DNA from: Flavobacterium ranwuense
GTDB lineage: Bacteria; Bacteroidota; Bacteroidia; Flavobacteriales; Flavobacteriaceae
Length of the DNA: 64,000 bases
Assembly (NCBI RefSeq): GCF_004349315.1
Contig: NZ_SMLH01000002.1
Span: 372,001 to 436,000 of the forward strand
Direction of reading: 5' to 3'
Part shown: positions 54,547-62,823 of the stretch, piece after piece
Layout: each line of letters begins with the position of its first letter
Position numbering within the stretch: the stretch's first letter is position 1
Notes under the pieces: generated by a model
Told to the model about the DNA's origin: nothing
The model's input: the letters and a program-made list of their open reading frames with translations, nothing else
The model's database searches: none
Position numbers and translations under genes: made by a program

Positions 54547-55692
54547 TTATTTCTTTGTTGATTTTCTTTTTTTGGAAGGCTTTTTGAATTTATCCTTTCC
54601 ATCAGTAAGCCATTTTAAAGAAAAGCTAACAAACGTATTTTGAGTGTAGTCATCTTTCTCAAAAAACACACCGATATCTCCATTTTTTAGTACAGTAAGG
54701 GAAGAATATGCTGAGCCACCGCCATATATTGTTTTTCCTTCTGTCCATATTTTTCCTTCGTCATAACTAATACGAACGGTCAAATTCATACGTCCTTTTT
54801 CCATTTTAGCATTAGAAAAAAGGATTCTATTTTTGTTATATCCATCTGCTTTAGCAGTGTATCGAACGATACCTGCATTACAACCTGGGTCTATTAACTT
54901 TGGTTCGGGTTTACTGCTCCATGTTTTTCCTTCATCAGTTGAAATATGTACATAGCGCATGCCGCCCTTATTTACTCTTGCATTGACCATCCAACTTCCG
55001 TCAGCCAATTCGATGATTTTTGATTCATCTGCCGGTTTTATTGGAGTATCAATAAAATACCATGATTTCCCATGATCATCGCTGCCAAAAATATACAAGC
55101 CACTATTTAAATTTACCAAAGTATGCAATAACTTCCCATTTTTTGTTTGAATTCCACGCCCCGATGTGATGAATTTAAAGTCTTTATGCCATTCCGGCTT
55201 CGCGATTTGACTGGTAATATCTTGTGGTTTACTCCAAGTTTTACCATTATCAGCACTCTTTACAACGTGTAAATAATAAACATCTTTTTCTTTATCTAAA
55301 TCCATATAATTATAGAACATAAAGATTTCATTGGTTTGTTGATCTACAATCATCGAAGGATCTGATGCGGATTGCCCAAAAGGAAAATTAATCACTGTTT
55401 CAATCTCAGACCAGGTTTTACCATTATCGGCACTTCTGCGTAGAACGATGTTGATGTCTTTACTCCATTTTAAATCGCCGCACGAAGGTACACGTTCATC
55501 TATAGCAGCAACAAGATCGCCATTTGGGGCTGTAACTATAGCTGGGATTCGAAAGCAGGAAACACCTTCAACCATAGATGTATTAAATAAATCCTGATGT
55601 GTGATTACTCCATCTGCTATTTTATAGGTTTGATTCTGAGCTGAAAGCCCCGTTGCAGTGATTAATAATAGTGATATGAAAATTTTTTTCAT
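54547..55692 (-). CDS. Exo-alpha-sialidase (GH33)
   Basis: The 381-residue exported enzyme has a signal peptide ending LSAQ. The sialidase FRIP motif (residues 47-50) gives the first catalytic arginine, and Asp boxes occur as SADNGKTW (twice), STDEGKTW and SYDEGKIW. RYTAKADGYNKNRILFSN supplies the later arginine region, and YGGGSAYSSLTVL the tyrosine nucleophile area. It cleaves terminal sialic acid from glycans outside the inner membrane. The C-terminus is very basic (KKPSKKRKSTKK). It lacks the T9SS tail of the larger sialidase upstream, so it is probably periplasmic and works on imported oligosaccharides. Confidence 0.9.
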   Translation of the reverse strand: MKKIFISLLLITATGLSAQNQTYKIADGVITHQDLFNTSMVEGVSCFRIPAIVTAPNGDLVAAIDERVPSCGDLKWSKDINIVLRRSADNGKTWSEIETVINFPFGQSASDPSMIVDQQTNEIFMFYNYMDLDKEKDVYYLHVVKSADNGKTWSKPQDITSQIAKPEWHKDFKFITSGRGIQTKNGKLLHTLVNLNSGLYIFGSDDHGKSWYFIDTPIKPADESKIIELADGSWMVNARVNKGGMRYVHISTDEGKTWSSKPEPKLIDPGCNAGIVRYTAKADGYNKNRILFSNAKMEKGRMNLTVRISYDEGKIWTEGKTIYGGGSAYSSLTVLKNGDIGVFFEKDDYTQNTFVSFSLKWLTDGKDKFKKPSKKRKSTKK

Positions 55693-55780
55693 GATAAAAA
55701 TAGATTTAAGATTATTTTGTATTTCGGGGCTATTGAAAAAATTAATATTAAAAACGGTTCTAGGTACATTTTGTTATATT

Positions 55781-55879
55781 TCAATTTACAGAAAAATTGA
55801 TTTGTATTGCATTTGTTTGTGTAATTGCCGAGTGGGAATAAACAAAAAATGCACCAATAAAGAGAAGTAACTTTTTCAT
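55781..55879 (-). pseudogene. Orphan signal-peptide remnant
   Basis: The minus strand from an ATG at 55879 reads MKKLLLFIGAFFVYSHSA followed by ITQTNAIQINFSVN and a TGA at 55783-55781. This is a perfect Sec signal peptide followed by only about 14 mature residues. It lies between two sialidase genes in the same direction. It is best read as the 5' end of a deleted exported-protein gene, though a tiny real peptide cannot be excluded. Confidence 0.5.
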
Positions 55880-55974
55880 ATTTATGGATTTTGGATTAGA
55901 ATTATTAATTTAAAAATGAGGAATTCAAAAAATAGAATCGTCCTCTGACAATGCGTTGAGAATTATTACAATAT

Positions 55975-58900
55975 TTATTTCTTAATCACTTTACGACTAA
56001 TAGTTGTATTTGTATCGCTTACTTGTAAAATATAAATACCGTTGGTTCGATTTCCTAATGAGAATGCCTTGTTAGTTTCTAAATCATTTAGAGTCACTTT
56101 TTGAAGCATTTTCCCTGAGAGGTCTAATATTTTGACAGTTACACGGCCTTTTGCATTACTGACTTTGACGTTAAACAAATCATCTGTTGGATTGGGATCT
56201 ACCTGTACGTTGAATTTAAGGTCTGTATTGTCTTTTATATTCAGTTCTGTTTTTAATGTTGAATCGGTTTTAAGAAGTGGGCCATTAGGGACGAAAGTAT
56301 CTGTTCCGTTGCTTAACCAATTTAAGCTGAATCTGGCAAAATACATTTGGTAAGTTGAGCTTTCTCCATTTTCATAATAGATTCCCAGTGTTCCGTCAGG
56401 CAATACCGTTAAACTAGAATAAGCAGATGCTCCAGGAAAAATTGTTTTTCTGATTGGCCAGGTCGCTCCTTCATCGGTACTCATTAATACCGATACATTG
56501 GTTCTGTTTCCTGCAAAAGGAATGGTATGCAACAAACGGTCTTTATCGTATCCGTCCAGAGTTGAGGTATAACGTATAAAGTCGCCGTCACAATTTGGGT
56601 CGGTTATATTAGCCTGATTGTATGCTGTACCCCAAGAAACACCTTTGTTTGTTGATATATTAAATCTGCGGGTTCCGGAATTACGGATACTCATCATCAG
56701 ATTTCCATTATTCAATTCGACAATTTTTGCTTCATCGCCTCCTGCTTCGGCAATACCTGTTGATGGTGTCCAAGTGATACCGCCATCAGTACTTGAAATC
56801 ATGTAATTATTTATTCCTCCTCCTGACTCTCTGACACAAATGGCAGCAACGATACGACCATCTCTTAATTGATGCGCTCTACCAGAAGCCACAAATACAC
56901 CTAACCAATTTTGGGTAATTGGATTACTACAACCAGCACCGTAAATTTGATTGGTGATATCTATTGGCGCACCCCATGTAACTCCATTATCAGTACTTCT
57001 GCAATATTTTATTTTAATTGGATTTGTTGGTGTTGATGCAAAAAATCCTAAATCGGCAGCAAGTAAACAGATTAAATCGCCACTTGCGCTATCCATGACC
57101 AATGCAGCATCTCCGACTCCTGTTGGCGCACCAAAATTGGCAATGGTCACAGGCTCTGACCATGTTTTTCCATTATCTGTACTTCGACGCACCACAGGAT
57201 CAATTTTTGCAGCCAAATCTCCGGCGTGATTCCATCTTTTGTCAGTTACGGTTACTAATGAACCATCGGCTGCTGTAATGATAGCTGGAATACGATAGTT
57301 TAATGACCCGGCATCCCCAGGTGTAAATAAAAGGGTATTGGCCAATAAAATTACTCGGTTACCGGAAACGGTATTCGCAACAGTATTGTAGGTTATGGAG
57401 TTGGCAACGATTGATTCACAAGTTGCATCCAATAGATTTCCTTCGGTTACTCCGGAAGCTACATCATAAGTAATCCAAAAGTAATTATCTCCAGAGGTTA
57501 ATATTTTAGAACCATTAACGACTAAGTTACCGGCAGCAGGAGTGACATTTCCAAATAGGGTAGCTGTTGTAGCATTAAAAATAGCATTGGTCCCACTGGA
57601 ATAGACTTTAATATTGGTGACATTAACAATATTAGTAGTACCATTCATGGTGAAGTTTAATGCGCTCACGGTAAGTGGATTGATGGTTCCGTTTGCAGCA
57701 ACTTTTACAGCTACAACACGTTGGTCTGTATCTCCCATACCCGTTGGAAGTTCCGTTTGAACCAATGAAACGCTGTTGATTTGCATCGTATTCGTTTGAG
57801 CAATTACCGTGGCTCCGCCATTTAGCGTACCGGGATGGCTGTGACCAGAAATATCTGGGACAGTAACTCCATTTATATTTTCAAAGTCCCATGCGGCTAA
57901 TAAATTAGCTTCTGAACCTGTTATGACGGCTGTTTTATCAGCAAGTACTTCTGTAGCTGTCATTGCTTTGCTCCAGAAACGGATGTCATCTATTTGGGCA
58001 TTCATATAAGAAGCAAAATTGCTGAGTGTACCAACGAATAAATTACCAGTATTAGAAACGGTATTTGCACCTCCGATATTTGTTGTAGTTTTGGTTTGTT
58101 GTAAAGCACCGTCCACATAAATTTTGCAACTCGTAGTCGCAACATCAATAACCATAACGAGATGATGCCAAACATTATTAGAAATATTTGATGTGCCATA
58201 AGGAGGTCCAGCAGCGCCAGCACTTGTTGTTAGATTAACTCCAAATTGCCCACCACCAGCAGGTGAATTATTGATAAACTCATAACCAATACCCGCACCG
58301 TTTGGTCGCTTACTCAGGATTCGTTTAGAGAAATCAGCTGTTTTAATTCTACAACTAACCGTTAAACTTTGTCCCGCAGCCAGATTAAAATCGGAATGAT
58401 TAACAACAGACATGTAATCATTTATACCATCCAAAGATAAAATCATCGGGAAAGCATTTGGGAAAGAGGGAGTTCCAAAAAGAGTTCCTGCATGATTGTA
58501 ACCTGAAACATCAGAAACGGTAGTGCCACTCACATTTTCAAAATCCCAGGCAGCCAGGAGGTTGGTTACAGGGCCATTTACTACAGCAGTCATGTCTGCC
58601 AGTAGTTCTGTTGGAGTCATTGCTTTATTCCAAACCCGGATGTCATCAATTTGACCAGCCCATTTGTAACTGTTATTTGTGTCAGAAGTAGCTCCGACAA
58701 CAAAGTTTAATGCAGTTGAAAAATCAGAGGTAACGGATGTGAAAGTTTTCCCCGTATTGGCTAAAACACCGTCCACATAACCGTAAACTGTTCTGTTACT
58801 GGAAGCATCCAATACCAATGCGATGTGATGCCAAGTGCCATCTGCAATAGAATTTGCAGAATAACCCGCTGTACTAATGCTGTTAGGCGTTCCTGTACCT

Positions 58901-59199
58901 TGCATATTCATGGCAAATTTACCGGCATTTGATCCATTGCCAGTCCAAAATTCATATCCGTTGCCTGATGAGCCATTTCTTTTGGCAAATATGCGAGGAG
59001 TTCCAGTTGTAGTGGTTGTTTTTATCCAACAACTAATTGTTTTGTTTTGGCTTATGCCAAAGTCTAAATCGGCATGGTCAGCTACCGTCATATAAGTACT
59101 GGTTCCGTTAAGATTTAGCACTTTACCGCTTTGTGCTTTTAGGCTTATAACATAGATACACATAAAAAATGTACAAAAAGAAAGTAATAATTTTTTCAT
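55975..59199 (-). CDS. Large secreted sialidase with LamG domains and T9SS tail
   Basis: From the ATG at 59199 this is a 1074-residue protein. It has a signal peptide, then two LamG/concanavalin-like domains (about 25-220 and 230-440), each ending in a near-identical DDIRVWNKAMTPTELL or DDIRFWSKAMTATEVL block. A sialidase-associated Ig-like domain (about 450-620) and a GH33 propeller (about 625-985) follow; the propeller has YRIP and Asp boxes STDNGKTW, STDNGVTW, STDGGITW and STDEGATW. A type IX C-terminal domain (DPNPTDDLFNVKV to TISRKVIKK) ends the chain. It should be exported to the cell surface or medium to bind and desialylate glycoproteins. The longer frame to the right starts at TTG and lacks a signal peptide. 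Confidence 0.92.
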   Translation of the reverse strand: MKKLLLSFCTFFMCIYVISLKAQSGKVLNLNGTSTYMTVADHADLDFGISQNKTISCWIKTTTTTGTPRIFAKRNGSSGNGYEFWTGNGSNAGKFAMNMQGTGTPNSISTAGYSANSIADGTWHHIALVLDASSNRTVYGYVDGVLANTGKTFTSVTSDFSTALNFVVGATSDTNNSYKWAGQIDDIRVWNKAMTPTELLADMTAVVNGPVTNLLAAWDFENVSGTTVSDVSGYNHAGTLFGTPSFPNAFPMILSLDGINDYMSVVNHSDFNLAAGQSLTVSCRIKTADFSKRILSKRPNGAGIGYEFINNSPAGGGQFGVNLTTSAGAAGPPYGTSNISNNVWHHLVMVIDVATTSCKIYVDGALQQTKTTTNIGGANTVSNTGNLFVGTLSNFASYMNAQIDDIRFWSKAMTATEVLADKTAVITGSEANLLAAWDFENINGVTVPDISGHSHPGTLNGGATVIAQTNTMQINSVSLVQTELPTGMGDTDQRVVAVKVAANGTINPLTVSALNFTMNGTTNIVNVTNIKVYSSGTNAIFNATTATLFGNVTPAAGNLVVNGSKILTSGDNYFWITYDVASGVTEGNLLDATCESIVANSITYNTVANTVSGNRVILLANTLLFTPGDAGSLNYRIPAIITAADGSLVTVTDKRWNHAGDLAAKIDPVVRRSTDNGKTWSEPVTIANFGAPTGVGDAALVMDSASGDLICLLAADLGFFASTPTNPIKIKYCRSTDNGVTWGAPIDITNQIYGAGCSNPITQNWLGVFVASGRAHQLRDGRIVAAICVRESGGGINNYMISSTDGGITWTPSTGIAEAGGDEAKIVELNNGNLMMSIRNSGTRRFNISTNKGVSWGTAYNQANITDPNCDGDFIRYTSTLDGYDKDRLLHTIPFAGNRTNVSVLMSTDEGATWPIRKTIFPGASAYSSLTVLPDGTLGIYYENGESSTYQMYFARFSLNWLSNGTDTFVPNGPLLKTDSTLKTELNIKDNTDLKFNVQVDPNPTDDLFNVKVSNAKGRVTVKILDLSGKMLQKVTLNDLETNKAFSLGNRTNGIYILQVSDTNTTISRKVIKK

Positions 59200-59296
59200 A
59201 ATTTCTAATAGTTGGTTAAAATTGGTTTTATAGTTAAAAAATTTGGTATTCAATTTCAATAAAAAAACAATTGTTATAAGCCATTGCTAGTGGTAA

Positions 59297-60487
59297 TTAT
59301 AAGTCGCTATTCAAATATTCATTAAGAATCTGTAAACAGTACCATTCTTGTCGTGGCAAATGAAAAGGACCTTTGAACATATTTCCTTTGGCAGTTTGAG
59401 CAATAGTCCCATCTTTATGCAAATACCCAAACCATTCTCCATTTTCCTTATCGTGAAATTTGGCGTAAGCATAGTCATGAATCATTTTGTGCCATGTTGC
59501 ATATTTTTCATCACCAGTCATGGTGTAGGCTAAAAGAGTTGCGATGATTACTTCGTTCTGTGGCCACCAGAATTTCATATCCTGCCAGTATTCCTGCACC
59601 GGTTTATCATATACATCACAGAAATATAAAATACCGCCATGTTCTTTATCCCATCCGCGTTCCCACATATAATCAAGCATTTTACAGCCTAATGCAATTA
59701 AATAAGGATCGTTATTTCTGTATTTTGCTTCGTGTAAAATAAACCAAGCGCCTTCAATGGCATGTCCTGGATTCAAGGTGCGGCCATCAATATGATCGAC
59801 TATGGAACCATCTGGTGCCACTTGTTCCATTACACATTTAATATCGTCTTTTACAAAATCGCGCTCAATTTCGGCTATCCATTTGCTAATCCATTCATCA
59901 CAACGGGGATCTCCAATATTTTCACGTAACTGTTGCGCCGTATTTATCATAATCATAGGCGTACCAATTCCTTTTGATGGTCTGTTAGTGGTGAATTTAG
60001 GTTCTAATAAATCGGGGGTAGTGGAGTATTCGATACATTTTCCGAATAAAAAACGGGCTTTTTCGGCAGCAGCCTCATCTCCGCTTGCTTTTGCATAAGC
60101 TGACATAGCAATAACTGCAAAGGTTTCCGAAAAATAATAACGGCGTTTGCGTATGGGCTGTCCGTCACGGGTTACATGAAAGAACATTTGTCCATCAGTA
60201 TCGAAGCAATGTTTGTTTAAAAAATCGATACCTGCTTTAGACCCCTCTAACCATTCTTGTTTTGGTTCAACGGTATTGTAAAGTGTTGCCAATAACCAAG
60301 CGGCACGGCCTTGTATCCAAACGGCTTTGTCATCGTCAATCAAACTTCCGTCCTGATCCCGCATTAATAAATAACCACCAAACTCGGTATCAATAGAACG
60401 TGGAAACCAAAATGGAACGGTGTCATTTAATAATTGATTCTGATAAAACTCTTTCAGGTTTTGGAGATCTGTTTTTGAATAGCTCAT
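59297..60487 (-). CDS. AGE-family N-acylglucosamine 2-epimerase
   Basis: The 396-residue cytoplasmic (alpha/alpha)6-barrel enzyme interconverts ManNAc and GlcNAc. It shows WIQGRAAWLLATLYN (about 47), RPSKGIGTPMIMINTAQ (about 170), the catalytic-region histidine in PGHAIEGAWFILHEAKY (about 244) and GPFHLPRQEWYCLQIL near the C-terminus. In Bacteroides and Tannerella sialic-acid operons this enzyme family provides the ManNAc-to-GlcNAc step (NanE), and a RokA-type kinase then makes GlcNAc-6-P. It sits between the esterase and the large sialidase, 97-109 bases from each. The name nanE is withheld because the classic E. coli nanE is a different family. Confidence 0.9.
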   Translation of the reverse strand: MSYSKTDLQNLKEFYQNQLLNDTVPFWFPRSIDTEFGGYLLMRDQDGSLIDDDKAVWIQGRAAWLLATLYNTVEPKQEWLEGSKAGIDFLNKHCFDTDGQMFFHVTRDGQPIRKRRYYFSETFAVIAMSAYAKASGDEAAAEKARFLFGKCIEYSTTPDLLEPKFTTNRPSKGIGTPMIMINTAQQLRENIGDPRCDEWISKWIAEIERDFVKDDIKCVMEQVAPDGSIVDHIDGRTLNPGHAIEGAWFILHEAKYRNNDPYLIALGCKMLDYMWERGWDKEHGGILYFCDVYDKPVQEYWQDMKFWWPQNEVIIATLLAYTMTGDEKYATWHKMIHDYAYAKFHDKENGEWFGYLHKDGTIAQTAKGNMFKGPFHLPRQEWYCLQILNEYLNSDL

Positions 60488-60596
60488 TTTTTAAAAATAT
60501 TTTATAGATTGGTTTTTAGAACACCTATCTGCTTATTTTAATTATTTATAGTGTCGAAACATCCTCACGAATGTTTATTTATTTATTTATCTTATT

Positions 60597-62690
60597 TTAA
60601 TTCAGTTCTAACTTAAAAGTAGAACATGGCAAGCCCGCTTCGTTCACCAAATTGGCGGCAGTAAAAGGTTTCCAGGCATATAAAACTGTCGTTATTTTTT
60701 CTCCTTTAGGGATAGTAATAATGACTTGGTTTTTAATTATGGTTGCTTTGCTTTGAATATGGTTTCCTTTATCGGTTACTAATTCAAAACCAATTAATTC
60801 TTTTTTATCTGCTGTTGCCAGTTGTTTTGCAAATGCAAATGAAACAACGACAGTATTTTCTTTTTGTACTGCTTTCAAAGGGGATGGACCATTGGCGGTA
60901 ACTGATTTTCCATAGGTATAGCGCAATGCCAAGAGCGACAAACGATCAGCGACTTCCTTTTTCTTAATTGGGTGTACATTGCTAACATCACCATAATCCA
61001 TGCTAACTGCCATGCCACTATTTGGTATCTGTTTTTGCATTCTGTTTTGTGCGTCTCTAAAAGCCGGCCAAGTTGGACGGTCTATGCTGGACAATTGTAC
61101 GTAATAGAATGGGAGGTTGGTTCCCCAGGCTTTACGCCAACTTTGAACCATTACTGGCATTAGATGTTCATACAATTCAATATTGTGCGCATTACTTTCC
61201 CCTTGGTACCAAATCACTCCTTTGATGGGAAAATTTGTAAAATTTGAAACTCCAGCTTCAAAATTATAAGAAGGATCATACGGATGGCGTTGTTTCGTAT
61301 TGGTAGCGTTTTTCAAATTTACATCGGCACGTTCCCGAACCCAAGGCATAATAAAGTTAGATTTACGCCAGTTGGTCAATACATCAACTACTTTATCATC
61401 GTGTTCCAATGTGTATCTGTCAATCCAAGATTCTATCGGAGAACCTCCAACAGCAACTTGTATCAAACCAACGGGAACGTTTTCTTCATGGGCGATATTT
61501 TTTCCAAAATAATAGGCAATTGCCGAAAAATCTTTGGCACTTGTTGAATCACAAACTGACCAACTTCCCGAAAAGAATTTCAGTTGATTGGTTTTAACCA
61601 AAGTGATCGAATCCCAAGCTGTATCATCTGTATCACGAATCGCTTTGGCATTGAATAAACGTATCGTAGTATTGGCGATAGCTTTTTTTACTTCAGCTGC
61701 TCCGTTTTCTGAGTTTTGAAGTTGGAATGCCATATTCGATTGTCCCGAACAGAACCAAACATCACCAACTAGAATATTTTTTAAAACAATATTTTTTTCA
61801 TTGCTTTGAATGCTTATTTCGTACGGACCACCGTGTGGCATGGTTGGAAAAGTAATTTTCCATTTTCCATATTGATCGGTTGTTGCACTCTTTTTTTGTT
61901 GTTTAAAAGTAACTTCGACTTGATCTCCGCCATTGGCAGTTCCATAAATTTGAATGGGTTGATTGCGCTGTAAAACCATATTATCTGTAAAAACAGCAGC
62001 TAGTTTCAATCCACCAAAATCTTTTGTAATATTCCCATAAACGGTTTGGGCTAAAATTGCCGCCCCTTCTTTTATAGGATGTAAGGTATCCGGAAAAAGA
62101 TCTGGACGAGGATATAATTTTTCGTGTAAATCGATTAGGCCTACTTGATTTGCTTTTGCTATATTCTCGATATGGGATTGAATTTGCCAAAACCAATCTC
62201 TGGTTCCCGATTTAAAGCGGTAATGCTCATTGAAGATAGGCGTCATTCTGCAGATGTATATTTTTACAGCTGGATTTTGTTTTTTTAAAGTATCTATTAA
62301 CCAAGAGTAGTCTGCATCAAATTCTTCTTTGTAATTAGGCCAATTTCTTGGGTCGGTATCATTTAAACCCAAATGAATAATGGCAATATCTGGGCTATAT
62401 GCAATAGCATCAGTATATTCTTTTGTTTTATAATATGGTTTGTGACCTTTTTTTAAAAGGGTTGCACCACTATGGCCGAAGTTTTTTACCTCATATTTTT
62501 CTCCCATCATAATTTGAAGTTGTGATGGATAAGAATCGGTAGCCGGATTAGCTAAAAGATAACCCGCCGTTACAGAATCTCCAATGCAGGCCACTTTGAT
62601 AGCTGTTTTTTGTGCAGCTAGTTCAAAATGACTGAATATAGAAATTAAAAACACGAATAAGGGAAGATTCCTTTTCAAATGATTCATCAT
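60597..62690 (-). CDS. nanS: Two-domain sialate O-acetylesterase (SGNH + SASA)
   Basis: From the ATG at 62690 the protein has 697 residues with a signal peptide (ending ELAAQ). An SGNH hydrolase domain (about 35-220) contains ACIGDSVTAGY, HLGLNDTDPRNW and DTLHPIKEGA. A SASA/sialate O-acetylesterase domain (about 225-690) contains GDVWFCSGQSNM and GVIWYQGESN. Both catalytic serines and the Asp-x2-His element are present. It removes acetyl groups from O-acetylated sialic acids so that sialidase and lyase can act, as in the two-domain NanS described from Tannerella forsythia. A TTG-started extension is rejected because it puts polar residues ahead of the signal. It is part of the nan operon. Confidence 0.9.
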   Translation of the reverse strand: MMNHLKRNLPLFVFLISIFSHFELAAQKTAIKVACIGDSVTAGYLLANPATDSYPSQLQIMMGEKYEVKNFGHSGATLLKKGHKPYYKTKEYTDAIAYSPDIAIIHLGLNDTDPRNWPNYKEEFDADYSWLIDTLKKQNPAVKIYICRMTPIFNEHYRFKSGTRDWFWQIQSHIENIAKANQVGLIDLHEKLYPRPDLFPDTLHPIKEGAAILAQTVYGNITKDFGGLKLAAVFTDNMVLQRNQPIQIYGTANGGDQVEVTFKQQKKSATTDQYGKWKITFPTMPHGGPYEISIQSNEKNIVLKNILVGDVWFCSGQSNMAFQLQNSENGAAEVKKAIANTTIRLFNAKAIRDTDDTAWDSITLVKTNQLKFFSGSWSVCDSTSAKDFSAIAYYFGKNIAHEENVPVGLIQVAVGGSPIESWIDRYTLEHDDKVVDVLTNWRKSNFIMPWVRERADVNLKNATNTKQRHPYDPSYNFEAGVSNFTNFPIKGVIWYQGESNAHNIELYEHLMPVMVQSWRKAWGTNLPFYYVQLSSIDRPTWPAFRDAQNRMQKQIPNSGMAVSMDYGDVSNVHPIKKKEVADRLSLLALRYTYGKSVTANGPSPLKAVQKENTVVVSFAFAKQLATADKKELIGFELVTDKGNHIQSKATIIKNQVIITIPKGEKITTVLYAWKPFTAANLVNEAGLPCSTFKLELN

Positions 62691-62731
62691 GTTAGATAGA
62701 TTTTTCAAAGAGTTTGACAATTTATCAGCCA

Positions 62732-62755
62732 AGGCGAAACACAGAGATTTCGCCT
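62732..62755 (-). promoter_or_regulatory. GC-richer hairpin between nanT-like and nanS genes
   Basis: AGGCGAAA (62732-62739) pairs with TTTCGCCT (62748-62755) around 8 bases. It has no T-run and lies 42 bases before the nanS ATG. It could be an operator or an mRNA stem. Confidence 0.35.
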
Positions 62756-62823
62756 CAACGGATAAAAACTAACCAAAAACCAAACAATTTATAAAAACAT
62801 AGTAAAGCTATGTTTTGAGAATT

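Noticed and set aside
59297-60487. Naming the AGE protein nanE
   Set aside because: The enzyme is of the AGE/renin-binding-protein type, not the NanE family of E. coli; the role may be the same but the family is different.
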